Below, in pieces: positions 42,569 through 51,859 of a DNA stretch of 64,000 nucleotides. The stretch covers positions 152,755-216,754 of the forward strand of contig PHEY01000009.1 in NCBI GenBank assembly GCA_002841335.1. The letters are read 5' to 3'. A program made the position numbers and the translations under genes. This DNA comes from Actinobacteria bacterium HGW-Actinobacteria-2. GTDB taxonomy: Bacteria > Actinomycetota > Actinomycetes > Propionibacteriales > Propionibacteriaceae. Numbering within the stretch: the stretch's first letter is position 1; the number at the start of each line of letters is the position of its first letter. The notes below the pieces were generated by a model. It was not told the origin of the DNA. It worked only from the letters and a program-made list of their open reading frames with translations, and searched no databases.

Positions 42569-43615
42569 TTACACAGCCTCGGGTTTGAGGAGTGCCTTAA
42601 TGGTGCGGCGCTCGTCCATCAACTGATAGGCCAACGCGGCCTGCTCCAAACCGAGTTCGGCGGTGAAGACAGCCCCGGAATTCAGCCGTCCCTCCAGGAC
42701 GTCATCGAGCAAGAGCGGTGCGTAGTAACGAGCCGACGCGACACCCCCGGCAATGCCGATGTTGCGTGCAAACAGCCTAGCTACATCGAGATTGACGCCG
42801 TGCGGCAGGCCGACATAACCGATCGTCGAGCCGGGCCGCGCCAGCTTCACCGCGGTATCGAAGGAACCGCCGGTTCCGACACACTCCACGACATGATCGG
42901 GGTAGCGTCCGGTCGTGTGTTCGAGGACCGCCTCGACCGCGTCATCACCGCGCTCAGAAAGGAACAGATTCGCTCCAAATTGTTCGGCCAAGGATTTCCG
43001 ATCAGAATGCTGACCGCCGAGCACGATGATTTCTTCAGCCCCGGCTCGGCGCGCCGCGATAATGGCACACTGACCCACCGCACCATCGCCGATGATCACA
43101 GCCGTACTCCCCGAAGAGACCCCGGCTTTTGTGACCGCGTGAACACCGGTGGGCAGAACATCGGAAAGAGTCAGCAACGAAGGAATGCGCTCCGCACTCG
43201 GGGCACCACCGGGCACCTTCACCAAGGTGCCGTCGGCCTGGGGTACGCGGACGAACTCGCCTTGCCCGGCCTCGACGACCTCACGGCTCCAGAACCCCCC
43301 GGCCACACACGAGGTCGGCAGCCCGCTGCGGCAGTACTCGCACTCACCGCAGGAGAAGCGGAACGGGGCGATCACCCAATCCCCCACCGCCATACCGCGA
43401 ACATCCGACCCCACCTCGACGACTTCACCGACGAACTCGTGTCCGATGCGCGAACCCGGGGTCACATTGGCCTGCCCGCGATAGGTCCACAGGTCCGAGC
43501 CGCACACTCCGGCGGCCCGCACCGCCACCACGACATCGCTGGGCTGCTCAACCCGGGCGTCCGGAACGGTCTCGACGCTGACGTCGTAGGGACCGTTGAA
43601 GACCACCGCCCTCAT
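42569..43615 (-). CDS. Zinc-dependent alcohol dehydrogenase (MDR family)
   Basis: 348 residues from ATG 43615, which overlaps the upstream stop (ATGA). Catalytic zinc ligands are in AAGVCGSD and RIGHEFVGEVVEVG. The structural zinc site is CGECEYCRSGLPTSC. The NAD(P) loop is VIIGDGAVGQCAII. It would oxidise or reduce an alcohol/aldehyde, possibly the aldehyde product of the class III aminotransferase two genes upstream. Confidence 0.92.
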   Translation of the reverse strand: MRAVVFNGPYDVSVETVPDARVEQPSDVVVAVRAAGVCGSDLWTYRGQANVTPGSRIGHEFVGEVVEVGSDVRGMAVGDWVIAPFRFSCGECEYCRSGLPTSCVAGGFWSREVVEAGQGEFVRVPQADGTLVKVPGGAPSAERIPSLLTLSDVLPTGVHAVTKAGVSSGSTAVIIGDGAVGQCAIIAARRAGAEEIIVLGGQHSDRKSLAEQFGANLFLSERGDDAVEAVLEHTTGRYPDHVVECVGTGGSFDTAVKLARPGSTIGYVGLPHGVNLDVARLFARNIGIAGGVASARYYAPLLLDDVLEGRLNSGAVFTAELGLEQAALAYQLMDERRTIKALLKPEAV

Positions 43616-44610
43616 CGGCGCACCTCGGTGACCGCATTGACGGTGTTCTCCGGCAAGCGTCCCTCGACCAGGTACTGCACCTGCTGGCGCAGTGCGATCT
43701 CCTTGGCCGAGTTCAGCGACTCGACCGAGACGAAGGCGGCGTGCGGGGTGATCACCACGTTCTCCAGCTCGAACAGCTCGGAGGTCTCGTTGTCCTCGTC
43801 GGCGATCACGTCGATCGCGGCGGCGGCGATAGTGCCATCCCGCAGGGCTGCTACCAACGCCGGCTCGTCCACCACGGCACCGCGGGCGCCGTTGATGAAC
43901 ACCGCAGTCGGCTTCATCATCGCGAACTGGGCCGCGCCCATCAGCTGTTTGGTCTGCGGATTCAGCGGCGTGTGCATCGAGACGAAGTCGCTCTGGGTGA
44001 GCAGTTCGTCCAAGGTCTCGACCTTGGTCACACCGAACTCGGCCAGGTACTCGGTGGTCTTGGTGGGAGCCCAGGCCAGGACGTCCAATCCGATCGCCTT
44101 CAGCATCGGCACCATCAGCTTGGGAATGCTGCCGAAGAACACCAGCCCGACCTTCTTGCCGGTGATCCGGTGCGGCATCGGGCCGAGCAGCGGATCCCAC
44201 TTGCCGGCCCGGACGCTGCGGTCCAGGAAGCTGATCTTGCGCACCACATCGATCAACATGCCCACGGTGTGCAGGGCCACGTCCTCGGAGCAGAAGCCGG
44301 GAGCGTTGGTGACCGCGATCTGCCGGGCCGCGGCTGCGTCCGCGTCGATGTTGGAGTAGCCGATCGCCTGCACCGAGGCGACCTTCAGGTTCGGCAGCCG
44401 GTCCATCGCCGCACCGCCGAGCTCGTAGTACTCCACGACCACGCCGTCGGCCTCAGCCTCGGTGAGCGCGGTCACGAAGGTGTCCTCGGCGTTGTCGGGG
44501 GCCTTGACCTCGATCAGTTCGATCTGGTCAGCCACCCCCCACTCGGCGAGCAGCTCCCGCTCGTAGTCGAGATCTCCGTCGATGTTGAAGTAGACAACTT
44601 TGGCCGTCAT
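43612..44610 (-). CDS. D-isomer-specific 2-hydroxyacid dehydrogenase
   Basis: 332 residues from ATG 44610. The Rossmann loop is altered (KKVGLVFFGSIPKLMVPMLK, GxxFFGSIP instead of GxGxxG). Catalytic Arg is in FINGARGAVVDEPAL and His in VVITPHAAFVS; the acid residue is probably in IADEDNETSELFE. It probably reduces a 2-keto acid. It starts 2 bp after the aminotransferase stop and overlaps the alcohol dehydrogenase. The odd nucleotide loop deserves note. Confidence 0.88.
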   Translation of the reverse strand: MTAKVVYFNIDGDLDYERELLAEWGVADQIELIEVKAPDNAEDTFVTALTEAEADGVVVEYYELGGAAMDRLPNLKVASVQAIGYSNIDADAAAARQIAVTNAPGFCSEDVALHTVGMLIDVVRKISFLDRSVRAGKWDPLLGPMPHRITGKKVGLVFFGSIPKLMVPMLKAIGLDVLAWAPTKTTEYLAEFGVTKVETLDELLTQSDFVSMHTPLNPQTKQLMGAAQFAMMKPTAVFINGARGAVVDEPALVAALRDGTIAAAAIDVIADEDNETSELFELENVVITPHAAFVSVESLNSAKEIALRQQVQYLVEGRLPENTVNAVTEVRR

Positions 44611-44612
44611 GA

Positions 44613-45905
44613 TCAGCCAACCTCCTTGCTCGTGACTTCGCTCAGGGCAGTGGTGAGAATCTCCAGGCCCTCGTCCAACTCGGCGATCGTGGTGTTCAGC
44701 GGGGTCGCGAACCGCAGGCCGTTGCCCTTCACCCCGCACGACAAGGTGAACAACCCCTTGTCCAGGCAGGAACGTCGGACGGCCTCCAGCAGGTCGCCGC
44801 CGGGGCTTCCGTCGAGGTGGTTGAGCTCGATGGCCCGCATCAGCCCCAGGCCGCGGGAGTCGGTGATGATCGGGAACTGCTGCATCAGCGCGTCCAGCTT
44901 GTCGGACAGGTAGGCGCCGACGGTGTTCACATTGGTCAAGATGTCGGCCTCAGCGAACTCGTCCAGGACCGCCAGACCGGCCGCAGCCACCACCGGGTTA
45001 CCGCCGAAGGTGCCGCCGTGACGTCCGGGGCCCCAGGAGCTCATGATCGCCGGGGTGGAGACCACGCCCGAGGCAGGAAGGCCGCCGGCCATCGCCTTGC
45101 CGATGGTCATGATGTCGGGCACCACACCGAAGTTCTCGCTGGCGAAGAAGGTGCCCGTGCGACCGAAGCCAGCCTGGATCTCGTCGAAGATCAGCAGGAT
45201 GCCGTGCTGATCACACAACTCGCGCACCCGCTGGACGAAGCGCGTCGGCGGCACCACATAGCCACCCTCGCCCTGGATCGGTTCCATCAGGATCGCGGCC
45301 ACCGACTGCGGGGCGCGCTGGTAGGCGAACAGGTCCTCCAACTGACCCAGCGCGAAGTCGGTGAGTTCGTCGGCGGTGTAGCCGGCCGGAGCCTGACCGG
45401 CCGCGGGGTAGGTAGTGAAGTCGATGCCGCCGACCAGCGGGTCGTAGCCCAGCCGGTACTTGGCATTCGACGCGGTCACCGAGGTGGCGCCCAGCGTCCG
45501 TCCGTGGAAAGAACCCTTGAAGGCGATGATGCCGGGACGTCCGGTGTGCGCCCGGGCGAGTTTGATCGCGCCGTCCACGGCCTCGGCGCCGCCGTTGGAG
45601 AAGAAGGTCGTGCCCAGGTCACCGGGGGCCACTTCGGCGATCCGGCGAGCCCACTCCAGCGTGGGTTCGTAGGACACCATGTTGTAGGAGGCGGTGAGCA
45701 GCTTGTCGACCTGGGCCTTGATCGCCGCGACCACGCGCGGGTGCCGGTGGCCCAGGGCGTTGACCGCGATTCCCTGGACCCAGTCGAGGTAGCGGCGTCC
45801 GTCGGTGTCCCACAGGTAGGACCCCTCACCGCGATCGATCACCAGGTCCGTGGTCTTGGCCAAGGCCGGGCTGAGATAGGGCTTGTACGCGGCGAGGTCG
45901 ACCAT
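44613..45905 (-). CDS. Class III aminotransferase (GabT-like)
   Basis: 430 residues. [20 protein letters not shown] and [19 protein letters not shown] contain the PLP Asp and Lys of 4-aminobutyrate-type aminotransferases. [21 protein letters not shown] binds the PLP phosphate. It moves an amino group from a primary amine/omega-amino acid, or possibly ornithine/lysine, to a keto acid. It is the first gene of the cluster, preceded by AAGGAGTAGG, and divergent from the PucR-type gene. Confidence 0.92.
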   Translation of the reverse strand: MVDLAAYKPYLSPALAKTTDLVIDRGEGSYLWDTDGRRYLDWVQGIAVNALGHRHPRVVAAIKAQVDKLLTASYNMVSYEPTLEWARRIAEVAPGDLGTTFFSNGGAEAVDGAIKLARAHTGRPGIIAFKGSFHGRTLGATSVTASNAKYRLGYDPLVGGIDFTTYPAAGQAPAGYTADELTDFALGQLEDLFAYQRAPQSVAAILMEPIQGEGGYVVPPTRFVQRVRELCDQHGILLIFDEIQAGFGRTGTFFASENFGVVPDIMTIGKAMAGGLPASGVVSTPAIMSSWGPGRHGGTFGGNPVVAAAGLAVLDEFAEADILTNVNTVGAYLSDKLDALMQQFPIITDSRGLGLMRAIELNHLDGSPGGDLLEAVRRSCLDKGLFTLSCGVKGNGLRFATPLNTTIAELDEGLEILTTALSEVTSKEVG

Positions 45906-46052
45906 TCGCCTACTCCTTCCAAATAGAGGAGCGGCGCTGGTCCGGGGTTGATCGGAACAGTAATGACGCGCGGGGTGACGCCCCAGTTACAGTCTGGATA
46001 AACGGGTCGCCGAAGTGTTCCCTCAGGTATCACCGCCCGCCAGGATCGGCAC
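45906..46052. promoter_or_regulatory. Divergent control region of the catabolic cluster and PucR-type gene
   Basis: 147 bp between the two starts. CCAG-TTACAGT-CTGG (45983-45997) is a partial palindrome near the middle and GGGGTGACGCCCC (45973-45984) a second. On the minus strand TACTGT near 45960 could be a -10 box. It is the likely site of regulator binding. Confidence 0.45.
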
Positions 46053-47558
46053 ATGGCTATGAAACTGGCGGCCCTGTTGGCGCAGCCCGCACTGCGGTTG
46101 GCCGTGCGCTGCCCCGGTGGCGAGGACGCGCTGGCGGCGGTCGTCCAGTGGGTGCATCAAAGCGAGCTCAGCGATTCGACCCTGTTCACCGAGCCCGGCG
46201 AGATCCTGCTCACCACCGGTTCCCATCTACCCGACCCCGCGACGGTCAGCGCCGCTGAACTCACCGAAGCGTGCCGTGACTACGTGCGGCGACTCAACGA
46301 CAGCCACGTCGTCGGGCTGGGCTTCGGAGTCGGCGTGCACCATGACACCTCGCCGGCGCCGTTGGTGGCGGCCGCATACGAGTTCGGCCTACCGCTGTTC
46401 GAGATTCCCTATGAGATCCCGTTCTCGGCGGTCATCAAAGCGGTGTCGAAATCGCTGTCGGATTCCGAGCACGCCTACCTGCGCCGCACCAACTCCGCTC
46501 AGCGCCGCCTGATCACCGCTGTCGGGCGGCCGCAGGTGCAGCTGTCGGTGGCGCGCAGCACCGCCCAGATCATCGGCGGTTGGGCCGCGCTGACCGACCC
46601 CAAAGGCCAAGTGCTGGTGGCCTCGCCAGGCGCGCCGGTGTCGGCGGCCGAGGCCGCAGCCGCGTCCCATCTCAGCTGCGGCCAGCAGGTGAGTTTCCCG
46701 GCCCCCAACTCCGGCAAGGTCTGTGCCCACTCGGTGATGAACGGGGACGGCGGCCTGTTGGCCATCCTGATCACCGCCGCAGAAGCCGAACTCGACCCGC
46801 TGGCGATCTCGACCTCGATGCTGGCCGCCAACCTGTTGGGCATTCATCTGTCAGTGTCCGAACGACTGGAGGGCGTGCTGGCCGGTCTGCGCGCGCCGCT
46901 GATGCGTGAGGTGCTCGCCGGACGCACAGAGATGGCCCGCCAGTTCGCCGGATCGCTGTGGCCGAAGCTGCCCCGAGAGCCACTCGCTCTGAGCTGCCTG
47001 AGTGGTCCGGCTGAGGTGCTGGCTGCGATCACCCCGGAAATGCCTGCGGTGTGGGGGCAGGTGGACGACCGCCTGTGGGTGGTCACCAATGCCGGTCACG
47101 TGCGCGCGCTGTCCGCGGCGGCGGCCCGGCAGCCGCAGGTCAGTTTCGGTAGCGCCCCCGCCGAGAGCTGGGACGGGCTTCCCGCGGCCAAACACCGGAC
47201 GCTCAACGCCCTGCTCGCCGGACGAGCCGGCGGACTGGACCTGCTCGACCTGCTGCCTCCGGAACAGGCGTTGGCTTTTGCCCACGCCCGCCTCGGCGAT
47301 CTGCTGCTCACCGAGAATGCCGAGCTACGCGAGACCGTCCGTTGCTGGGCCGATTGCGACGGTTCGTTCGATCGCACGGCAACGACGTTGAACGTCCACC
47401 GCCACACCGTGCGACGTCGACTTCAGCGGGTCGAGGAGATCCTCGGCGTCGGGCTGGAGGAGGCTCGACTGCGACGAGAACTGTGGTTCGCCTGCCAGGT
47501 GATCGAGCGCAACGCTCAGGCGTCACTGCCCTCAACTGCGGGCGGATCGGCGGCCTGA
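46053..47558 (+). CDS. PucR family transcriptional regulator
   Basis: 501 residues. The N-terminal PucR domain (~5-130) has VVQWVHQSELSDSTLFTEPG and FGLPLFEIPYEIPFSAVI. The middle GAF/CdaR-like part follows. The C-terminal helix-turn-helix (~445-485; FDRTATTLNVHRHTVRRRLQ) is of the PucR/CdaR type. Such proteins activate adjacent catabolic genes in response to the substrate. It is divergent from the aminotransferase cluster. Its 3' end overlaps the convergent EamA gene by 43 bp. Confidence 0.9.
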   Translation: MAMKLAALLAQPALRLAVRCPGGEDALAAVVQWVHQSELSDSTLFTEPGEILLTTGSHLPDPATVSAAELTEACRDYVRRLNDSHVVGLGFGVGVHHDTSPAPLVAAAYEFGLPLFEIPYEIPFSAVIKAVSKSLSDSEHAYLRRTNSAQRRLITAVGRPQVQLSVARSTAQIIGGWAALTDPKGQVLVASPGAPVSAAEAAAASHLSCGQQVSFPAPNSGKVCAHSVMNGDGGLLAILITAAEAELDPLAISTSMLAANLLGIHLSVSERLEGVLAGLRAPLMREVLAGRTEMARQFAGSLWPKLPREPLALSCLSGPAEVLAAITPEMPAVWGQVDDRLWVVTNAGHVRALSAAAARQPQVSFGSAPAESWDGLPAAKHRTLNALLAGRAGGLDLLDLLPPEQALAFAHARLGDLLLTENAELRETVRCWADCDGSFDRTATTLNVHRHTVRRRLQRVEEILGVGLEEARLRRELWFACQVIERNAQASLPSTAGGSAA

Positions 47559-48421
47559 TCGCGGGGCGCTGACTCGCGCCGTCCGAGCACAATCCCCAGC
47601 AGCACGAGAGCCATCCCGGCGCCCTGCCACCAGGTGAGCTGCTCACCGGCGGCGAGCGTGCCCAATGCCACTCCGGTCACCGGGTTGAGCAGGCCCACGA
47701 TGCCCACCGTCCCGGCAGCCAAGTGCCGCAGGCCGGCGAACCAGCACACCGATGCCAGAGCAGTCGCGATCAGCGAGATGTAGGCGAAGGCCAGCAGTTG
47801 CGTGCCGGTGAAGCTCGGCACTGGTCCTTCGACCACGGCAGCGACCACAACCAGCAGCAACCCACCCACAACGGCTTGCCAGGCAGTCGAGGCCAGCACG
47901 GGGACGTCACGCGACCACTTCTTGTTCAGCACCGCACCCACCGAGGACATCGCCAGCGCGCTCAGTGAGGTCAGCACACCCCACGGGTTCGCGGGGCTCA
48001 GACCCGCCCCGACGATGGCCAGCACACCGAGGATGCCGAGAGCGGCACCCGTCGCCATCCAGCCCGTCGGACGCTCAGCGAGCACCAGCCAGCCCATGGC
48101 GCCCATCACCAACGGAGCCAACGCCATGATCGAGGCGGCCACCGAACTCGGCAGCAGGATCGCGGAGAGATAGATGAGGGTGAAGAAGCCGCCGAAGTTC
48201 AGCACCCCCAACACCACCGAGCGCCACCACCACGATCCGTGGGGTAGCCGCCGGGCCAACAGCAGCAACACCAGTCCGGCCGGCAGTGCCCGCAGCGCCG
48301 ATCCCCACAGCGGGATGTTCGCCGGCAGGAAATGCGCGGTCACGAAGTAGGTGGAGCCCCAGGTGATCGGCGCCACCGCGGTGATCAGCGCCCAGCGCCA
48401 CGTTGCCTTCACAGGCCCCAT
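47516..48421 (-). CDS. EamA family (DMT superfamily) transporter
   Basis: 301 residues, about ten membrane helices in two EamA repeats (WGSTYFVTAHFLPANIPLWG; later ASTAWQAVVGGLLLVVVAAV). Metabolite or drug exporter, substrate unknown. The last 14 codons overlap the end of the PucR-type gene on the other strand. It is divergent from the AEC-transporter gene; the gap holds a 15-bp inverted repeat. Confidence 0.88.
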   Translation of the reverse strand: MGPVKATWRWALITAVAPITWGSTYFVTAHFLPANIPLWGSALRALPAGLVLLLLARRLPHGSWWWRSVVLGVLNFGGFFTLIYLSAILLPSSVAASIMALAPLVMGAMGWLVLAERPTGWMATGAALGILGVLAIVGAGLSPANPWGVLTSLSALAMSSVGAVLNKKWSRDVPVLASTAWQAVVGGLLLVVVAAVVEGPVPSFTGTQLLAFAYISLIATALASVCWFAGLRHLAAGTVGIVGLLNPVTGVALGTLAAGEQLTWWQGAGMALVLLGIVLGRRESAPRDQAADPPAVEGSDA

Positions 48422-48458
48422 CCCATCATGTACCCCAGCTCCGGACCGCCCTCGGTGA

Positions 48459-48537
48459 CGATCGGATTTGCACTCTCGTTCGCCGACCGGCGGCCATTGA
48501 ATCGTGCCAACACCAATCTACGGTGCAAATCCGATCG
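48459..48537. repeat. 15-bp perfect inverted repeat in divergent promoter region
   Basis: CGATCGGATTTGCAC (48459-48473) is exactly inverted as GTGCAAATCCGATCG (48523-48537), with 49 bp between. It lies between the EamA and AEC starts. It could be paired operator sites (looping) or the ends of a tiny mobile element. Confidence 0.65.
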
Positions 48538-48641
48538 GCTGTCCAGACCTGGACGCGCAGCCAGCTCATCGGGTTCCCGGGAGTAAGTTGGCCGATCGGG
48601 CAGCCCGCCGATCCCGCTGCTCGTCGAAGAGGAGTAAGGCC

Positions 48642-49577
48642 GTGGGCTTCGCCATTCCGGCAACACAAGTCGTGATCATGTTCGGACTGATCGCGTTTGG
48701 CTGGCTGGCCTTCCGGCTGCGCTTGGTAGGGGCCGAGGCCGCCAAGGGCATGACCAATCTGCTGCTGTACCTGATCTCGCCTGCGGTGATCATCCAGGCC
48801 TTCCAGCGTCCCTTCGATGCCGAGAAGCTGCGCACCGTCGGCTGGGTGTTCCTGCTTGATGTGGGGGCATTCCTGATCAGCATCGCCCTGGCCCACGTGC
48901 TGTTCCCGCGACGGCTGGTCGCTGACGACTCCAAGCGCCGCGTGCTGCGGTTCGGGCTGATCTACACCAATGCCGGCTTCTTGGCGATCCCGCTGGCCCA
49001 AGCCCTGCTCGGCGACGACGGGGTGTTCTACGCGGTGGCGTATCTGGCGGTGTTCAACATCTTCGTGTGGACGCACGGGGTCAATCAGTTCGGGCGGGAC
49101 GACACCCCTTGGCTGCGGCGGGTCGGCACCATGCTCGGCAATCCCAACATCATCGCCATCGTGGTGGGACTGGTGCTGTTCGTCACCTCGGTGCGGCTGC
49201 CGTCCCCGCTGTTCGACGTGCTCGGCTACCTGTCGGGGATGAATACGCCGCTGAGCATGATCGTGATCGGCGTCACCTTGGCCGAGTACAGCCTGCGCAC
49301 CGTCTTCACCGACGGCTTGGTGTGGTGGGGCACGGTCGCCCGCAACCTGCTGGTGCCGCTGATCTTCGTCGGCCTGTTGTGGATGCTGCCGCTGGATCAC
49401 GCGGCCCGAATGTCGATGCTGATCTCGATCAGCGCACCGGTGGGCGCCACCTTGGTGATCTTCAGCGTGAAGCACGGACGTCATCCGGAGTTCGCCAGCC
49501 GCCTGCTGAGCGTATCGACCCTTGTCAGCGTGCTGACCCTGCCTGCGGTGATCTACCTCGCGGGCTTGCTGTGGTAG
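48642..49577 (+). CDS. AEC family (auxin efflux carrier-like) permease
   Basis: 311 residues from GTG 48642, chosen for the AGAGGAGTAAGG site; an in-frame ATG 46 codons earlier adds polar, unlikely sequence. About ten membrane helices with TNAGFLAIPLAQALLGDDGV and SAPVGATLVIFSVKHG, the broken-helix regions of the AEC/BART fold. Transports organic acids or related metabolites in other bacteria; substrate not assigned. Confidence 0.88.
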   Translation: MGFAIPATQVVIMFGLIAFGWLAFRLRLVGAEAAKGMTNLLLYLISPAVIIQAFQRPFDAEKLRTVGWVFLLDVGAFLISIALAHVLFPRRLVADDSKRRVLRFGLIYTNAGFLAIPLAQALLGDDGVFYAVAYLAVFNIFVWTHGVNQFGRDDTPWLRRVGTMLGNPNIIAIVVGLVLFVTSVRLPSPLFDVLGYLSGMNTPLSMIVIGVTLAEYSLRTVFTDGLVWWGTVARNLLVPLIFVGLLWMLPLDHAARMSMLISISAPVGATLVIFSVKHGRHPEFASRLLSVSTLVSVLTLPAVIYLAGLLW

Positions 49578-49710
49578 CACCCTGCTGCAACCAAATGCAC
49601 TGGCAACCGCCGCAGCGATGCCGACACACCGGGGGATCTCAGACATCGAGGGCGTCTCGTTGCACATGGACGCGGCGCCCGGGCGCGGGCAGTGTTGCCA
49701 CAATCAAGCC

Positions 49711-50628
49711 ATGCTGACCGTCACCGTTCCGGACACCGATCTGGTCGAACGCCTCTCCGACCTCACCGACCGGGTCGAGTTCGTGCAGTGGGATCTGCTG
49801 TCCGCGCTGCCGCCGGACGTCGCCGCTCGGGTGAGCGTGGTCCAGATCGGGCACTACTGGGGCGACCCGGCCCGGTGGCACCGCCTGCCCGAAGCGGCCA
49901 ACCTGCGCTACGTGCTGCTGCCCTCTGCCGGCTTCGAACACGCCCTGCCGCACCTGCCGTCGGGCGTCACGCTGTGCAATGGACGCGGGGTGCATTCCGC
50001 GGGCACGGCAGAATTGGCGATGATGCTGATCCTGGCCTCGCAGCGCGGTCTGATCGATGCGATCGACGCCCAACGCGAGGGTCGCTGGCTGAATCCGGAA
50101 CTGGCTTCGCTCGCCGATCGGCGGGTGCTGATCGTGGGTGCCGGATCACTAGCTGAGGCGTTGGCGGCGCGGCTTCGCCCGTTCGAGGTGGAGCTGACCA
50201 TGGTCGGACGCACCGCCCGCGACGGCGTCCATGGCATTGACGAGTTGCCCGTCCTGCTGGCGCAGACCGATGTGGTCGTGCTGACCGTGCCGTACTCCCC
50301 CGACACCCATCACCTGCTGGACGCGGCCGCCTTGGCCGCGCTGCCGGATGGCGCCCTGGTGGTGAACGTGGCCCGAGGGCGCGTGGTTGACACCGATGCG
50401 CTGCTTGCCGAACTGACCTCCGGGAGGCTTCGGGCCGGGCTCGACGTCACCGACCCCGAACCACTTCCGTCCGACCATCCGCTGTGGCGCGCGCCGAACA
50501 CCATCATCACCGCCCACCAGGGCGGCAACTCCAATGCCACCTACCCACGGGTGGCAGCCCTGCTCCGCCGTCAGCTGGAGCATCTGCTCGCCGACGAGCC
50601 GCTGGAGAACGTGGTCGCCGTCGGCTGA
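49711..50628 (+). CDS. D-isomer-specific 2-hydroxyacid dehydrogenase
   Basis: 305 residues from ATG 49711. The cofactor loop is VLIVGAGSLAEALAARL. Catalytic Arg is in VVNVARGRVVDTDAL, Glu in TDPEPLPSDHPLW, His in IITAHQGGNSN. This is the phosphoglycerate-dehydrogenase-like group acting on 2-keto/hydroxy acids. No Shine-Dalgarno; CACAAT 6 nt before the ATG suggests a leaderless mRNA. It is unlike the hydroxyacid dehydrogenase at 43.6 kb in the cofactor loop. Confidence 0.9.
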   Translation: MLTVTVPDTDLVERLSDLTDRVEFVQWDLLSALPPDVAARVSVVQIGHYWGDPARWHRLPEAANLRYVLLPSAGFEHALPHLPSGVTLCNGRGVHSAGTAELAMMLILASQRGLIDAIDAQREGRWLNPELASLADRRVLIVGAGSLAEALAARLRPFEVELTMVGRTARDGVHGIDELPVLLAQTDVVVLTVPYSPDTHHLLDAAALAALPDGALVVNVARGRVVDTDALLAELTSGRLRAGLDVTDPEPLPSDHPLWRAPNTIITAHQGGNSNATYPRVAALLRRQLEHLLADEPLENVVAVG

Positions 50629-50716
50629 GCTGGCGGGCCGCACGACGCCTTGACGCGGCCGCCACACTGGGACTACACCACCGAGCGCGACCCACCGCCA
50701 GGAAGGACACCCCCAC

Positions 50717-51088
50717 ATGCGTGCCATCACCGTCGTCGCCGCTCTGCTTCTCACCCTTGCCGGGAGCGTCACCGGCTGCACCCCGGCCGCTCCTACGCCG
50801 CCCGCGGACGCGGTCACTTTCCGGACCCACCCTGATCCGATGGTGGGTGGCTACTGCTCCTATTTCGTCGAGGACCAGCCCGGCAAGCCATGTCTGGACG
50901 GCATCCAGCAGGTGTTCGCCGCCTACCCCGACCTCAACAAGGGCGGCGACTCCAGCCGTCTGATCGAGATCACTGCCAAGGTGTTGGAGACCGTCGATCA
51001 GCGCAGCAACTCCGCCAACCCGCCGCAGACCATCAGCGTCTCGGTGTGGGTGATCGAGAAGGTCTACTCCGCCAAAGCGGTGAACTGA
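50717..51088 (+). CDS. Small lipoprotein, unknown function
   Basis: 123 residues. The lipobox is GSVTGCTPA. Two Cys in GGYCSYF and GKPCLDG may pair. The rest (VFAAYPDLNKGGDSSRLIEI) is not recognised. CCAGGAAGGACACC before the ATG supports translation. It converges on the TetR gene with 16 bp between stops. Confidence 0.7.
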   Translation: MRAITVVAALLLTLAGSVTGCTPAAPTPPADAVTFRTHPDPMVGGYCSYFVEDQPGKPCLDGIQQVFAAYPDLNKGGDSSRLIEITAKVLETVDQRSNSANPPQTISVSVWVIEKVYSAKAVN

Positions 51089-51104
51089 CCCTCAGCGTCG
51101 CCGC

Positions 51105-51785
51105 TCAGACGGCCGGACGGAGGGCGTCCAGCCCATCGAGGACCAGGCCAAGGGTGAACTCGAACTCCGCTTGGGTGTCGCACACGCTGAGCGACTGAGC
51201 CGCATCATGCGGCTGGGATGCAGCGATCGCACCCAGGTGAGGGAAGGCTCCGGCGAGGGCTGCAAGTTCGTCATCCGACAGCTCGTCGGTGTCCACGTTC
51301 GGGTCGAAGAGCTCCTGGGTGAAGCCCAGAATCATCGAGCCGATCGCGTGGATCGCGCGATGCGCCAGATCGTAGGAGAACCCTGCTTCGATCATGGTGG
51401 CGACGAGTGCCTCGAAGACCCGGTAGGTGTTCGGCGGCACCTGGTCTGCGTTCGCGACGAGGGGTGGTGCCCAAGGGTGACGCAGCATCACGTGTCGCGC
51501 ACCGAGGCAGCGCGCACGGACCACGTCACGCCAGTCTCCGGCCTGTGGCCCGCCGGGAGGGTTGTCGAGTGTCGTCGCGATCACCTCGTCGATGATCACT
51601 TCGACGAGGCCTGTAACCAACTGCGCCTTGTCCTTGACGTGGTAGTACAGCGACATCGCTTCACAGTCGAGCTGCTGAGCGACTCCCCGCATGGTCACAG
51701 CAGCCAGCCCCTCGGCATCAGCGATCGCGACAGCCGCATCCAAAATGCGTTCCCGACTGAGTGGCGCTCGTGCAGTTCTTGTCAT
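51105..51785 (-). CDS. TetR family transcriptional repressor (TetR-C type)
   Basis: 226 residues from ATG 51785. The DNA-binding helices are in AVTMRGVAQQLDCEAMSLYYHVKDK. The C-terminal ligand part resembles the TetR class (HPWAPPLVANADQVPPNTYR). It is divergent from a DUF6326 membrane protein; duplicated CTTAC/GTAAG sites lie between. It likely represses both genes until a small ligand binds. Confidence 0.92.
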   Translation of the reverse strand: MTRTARAPLSRERILDAAVAIADAEGLAAVTMRGVAQQLDCEAMSLYYHVKDKAQLVTGLVEVIIDEVIATTLDNPPGGPQAGDWRDVVRARCLGARHVMLRHPWAPPLVANADQVPPNTYRVFEALVATMIEAGFSYDLAHRAIHAIGSMILGFTQELFDPNVDTDELSDDELAALAGAFPHLGAIAASQPHDAAQSLSVCDTQAEFEFTLGLVLDGLDALRPAV

Positions 51786-51810
51786 TCTCACCGCCCCCTT
51801 GCTCAGGCCG

Positions 51811-51844
51811 ATCTTACAACGTACGATCTGCCTTACATCGTAAG
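51811..51844. promoter_or_regulatory. Double palindromic operator of the TetR/DUF6326 pair
   Basis: CTTACATCGTAAG (51832-51844) is a palindrome with 5-bp arms. CTTACAACGTACGAT (51813-51827) is a close second copy 19 bp away. On the minus strand TAAGAT (51816-51811) overlaps as a -10 box of the repressor gene, as expected for an autorepressor. Confidence 0.65.
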
Positions 51845-51859
51845 AGAGGACTCCCATTC

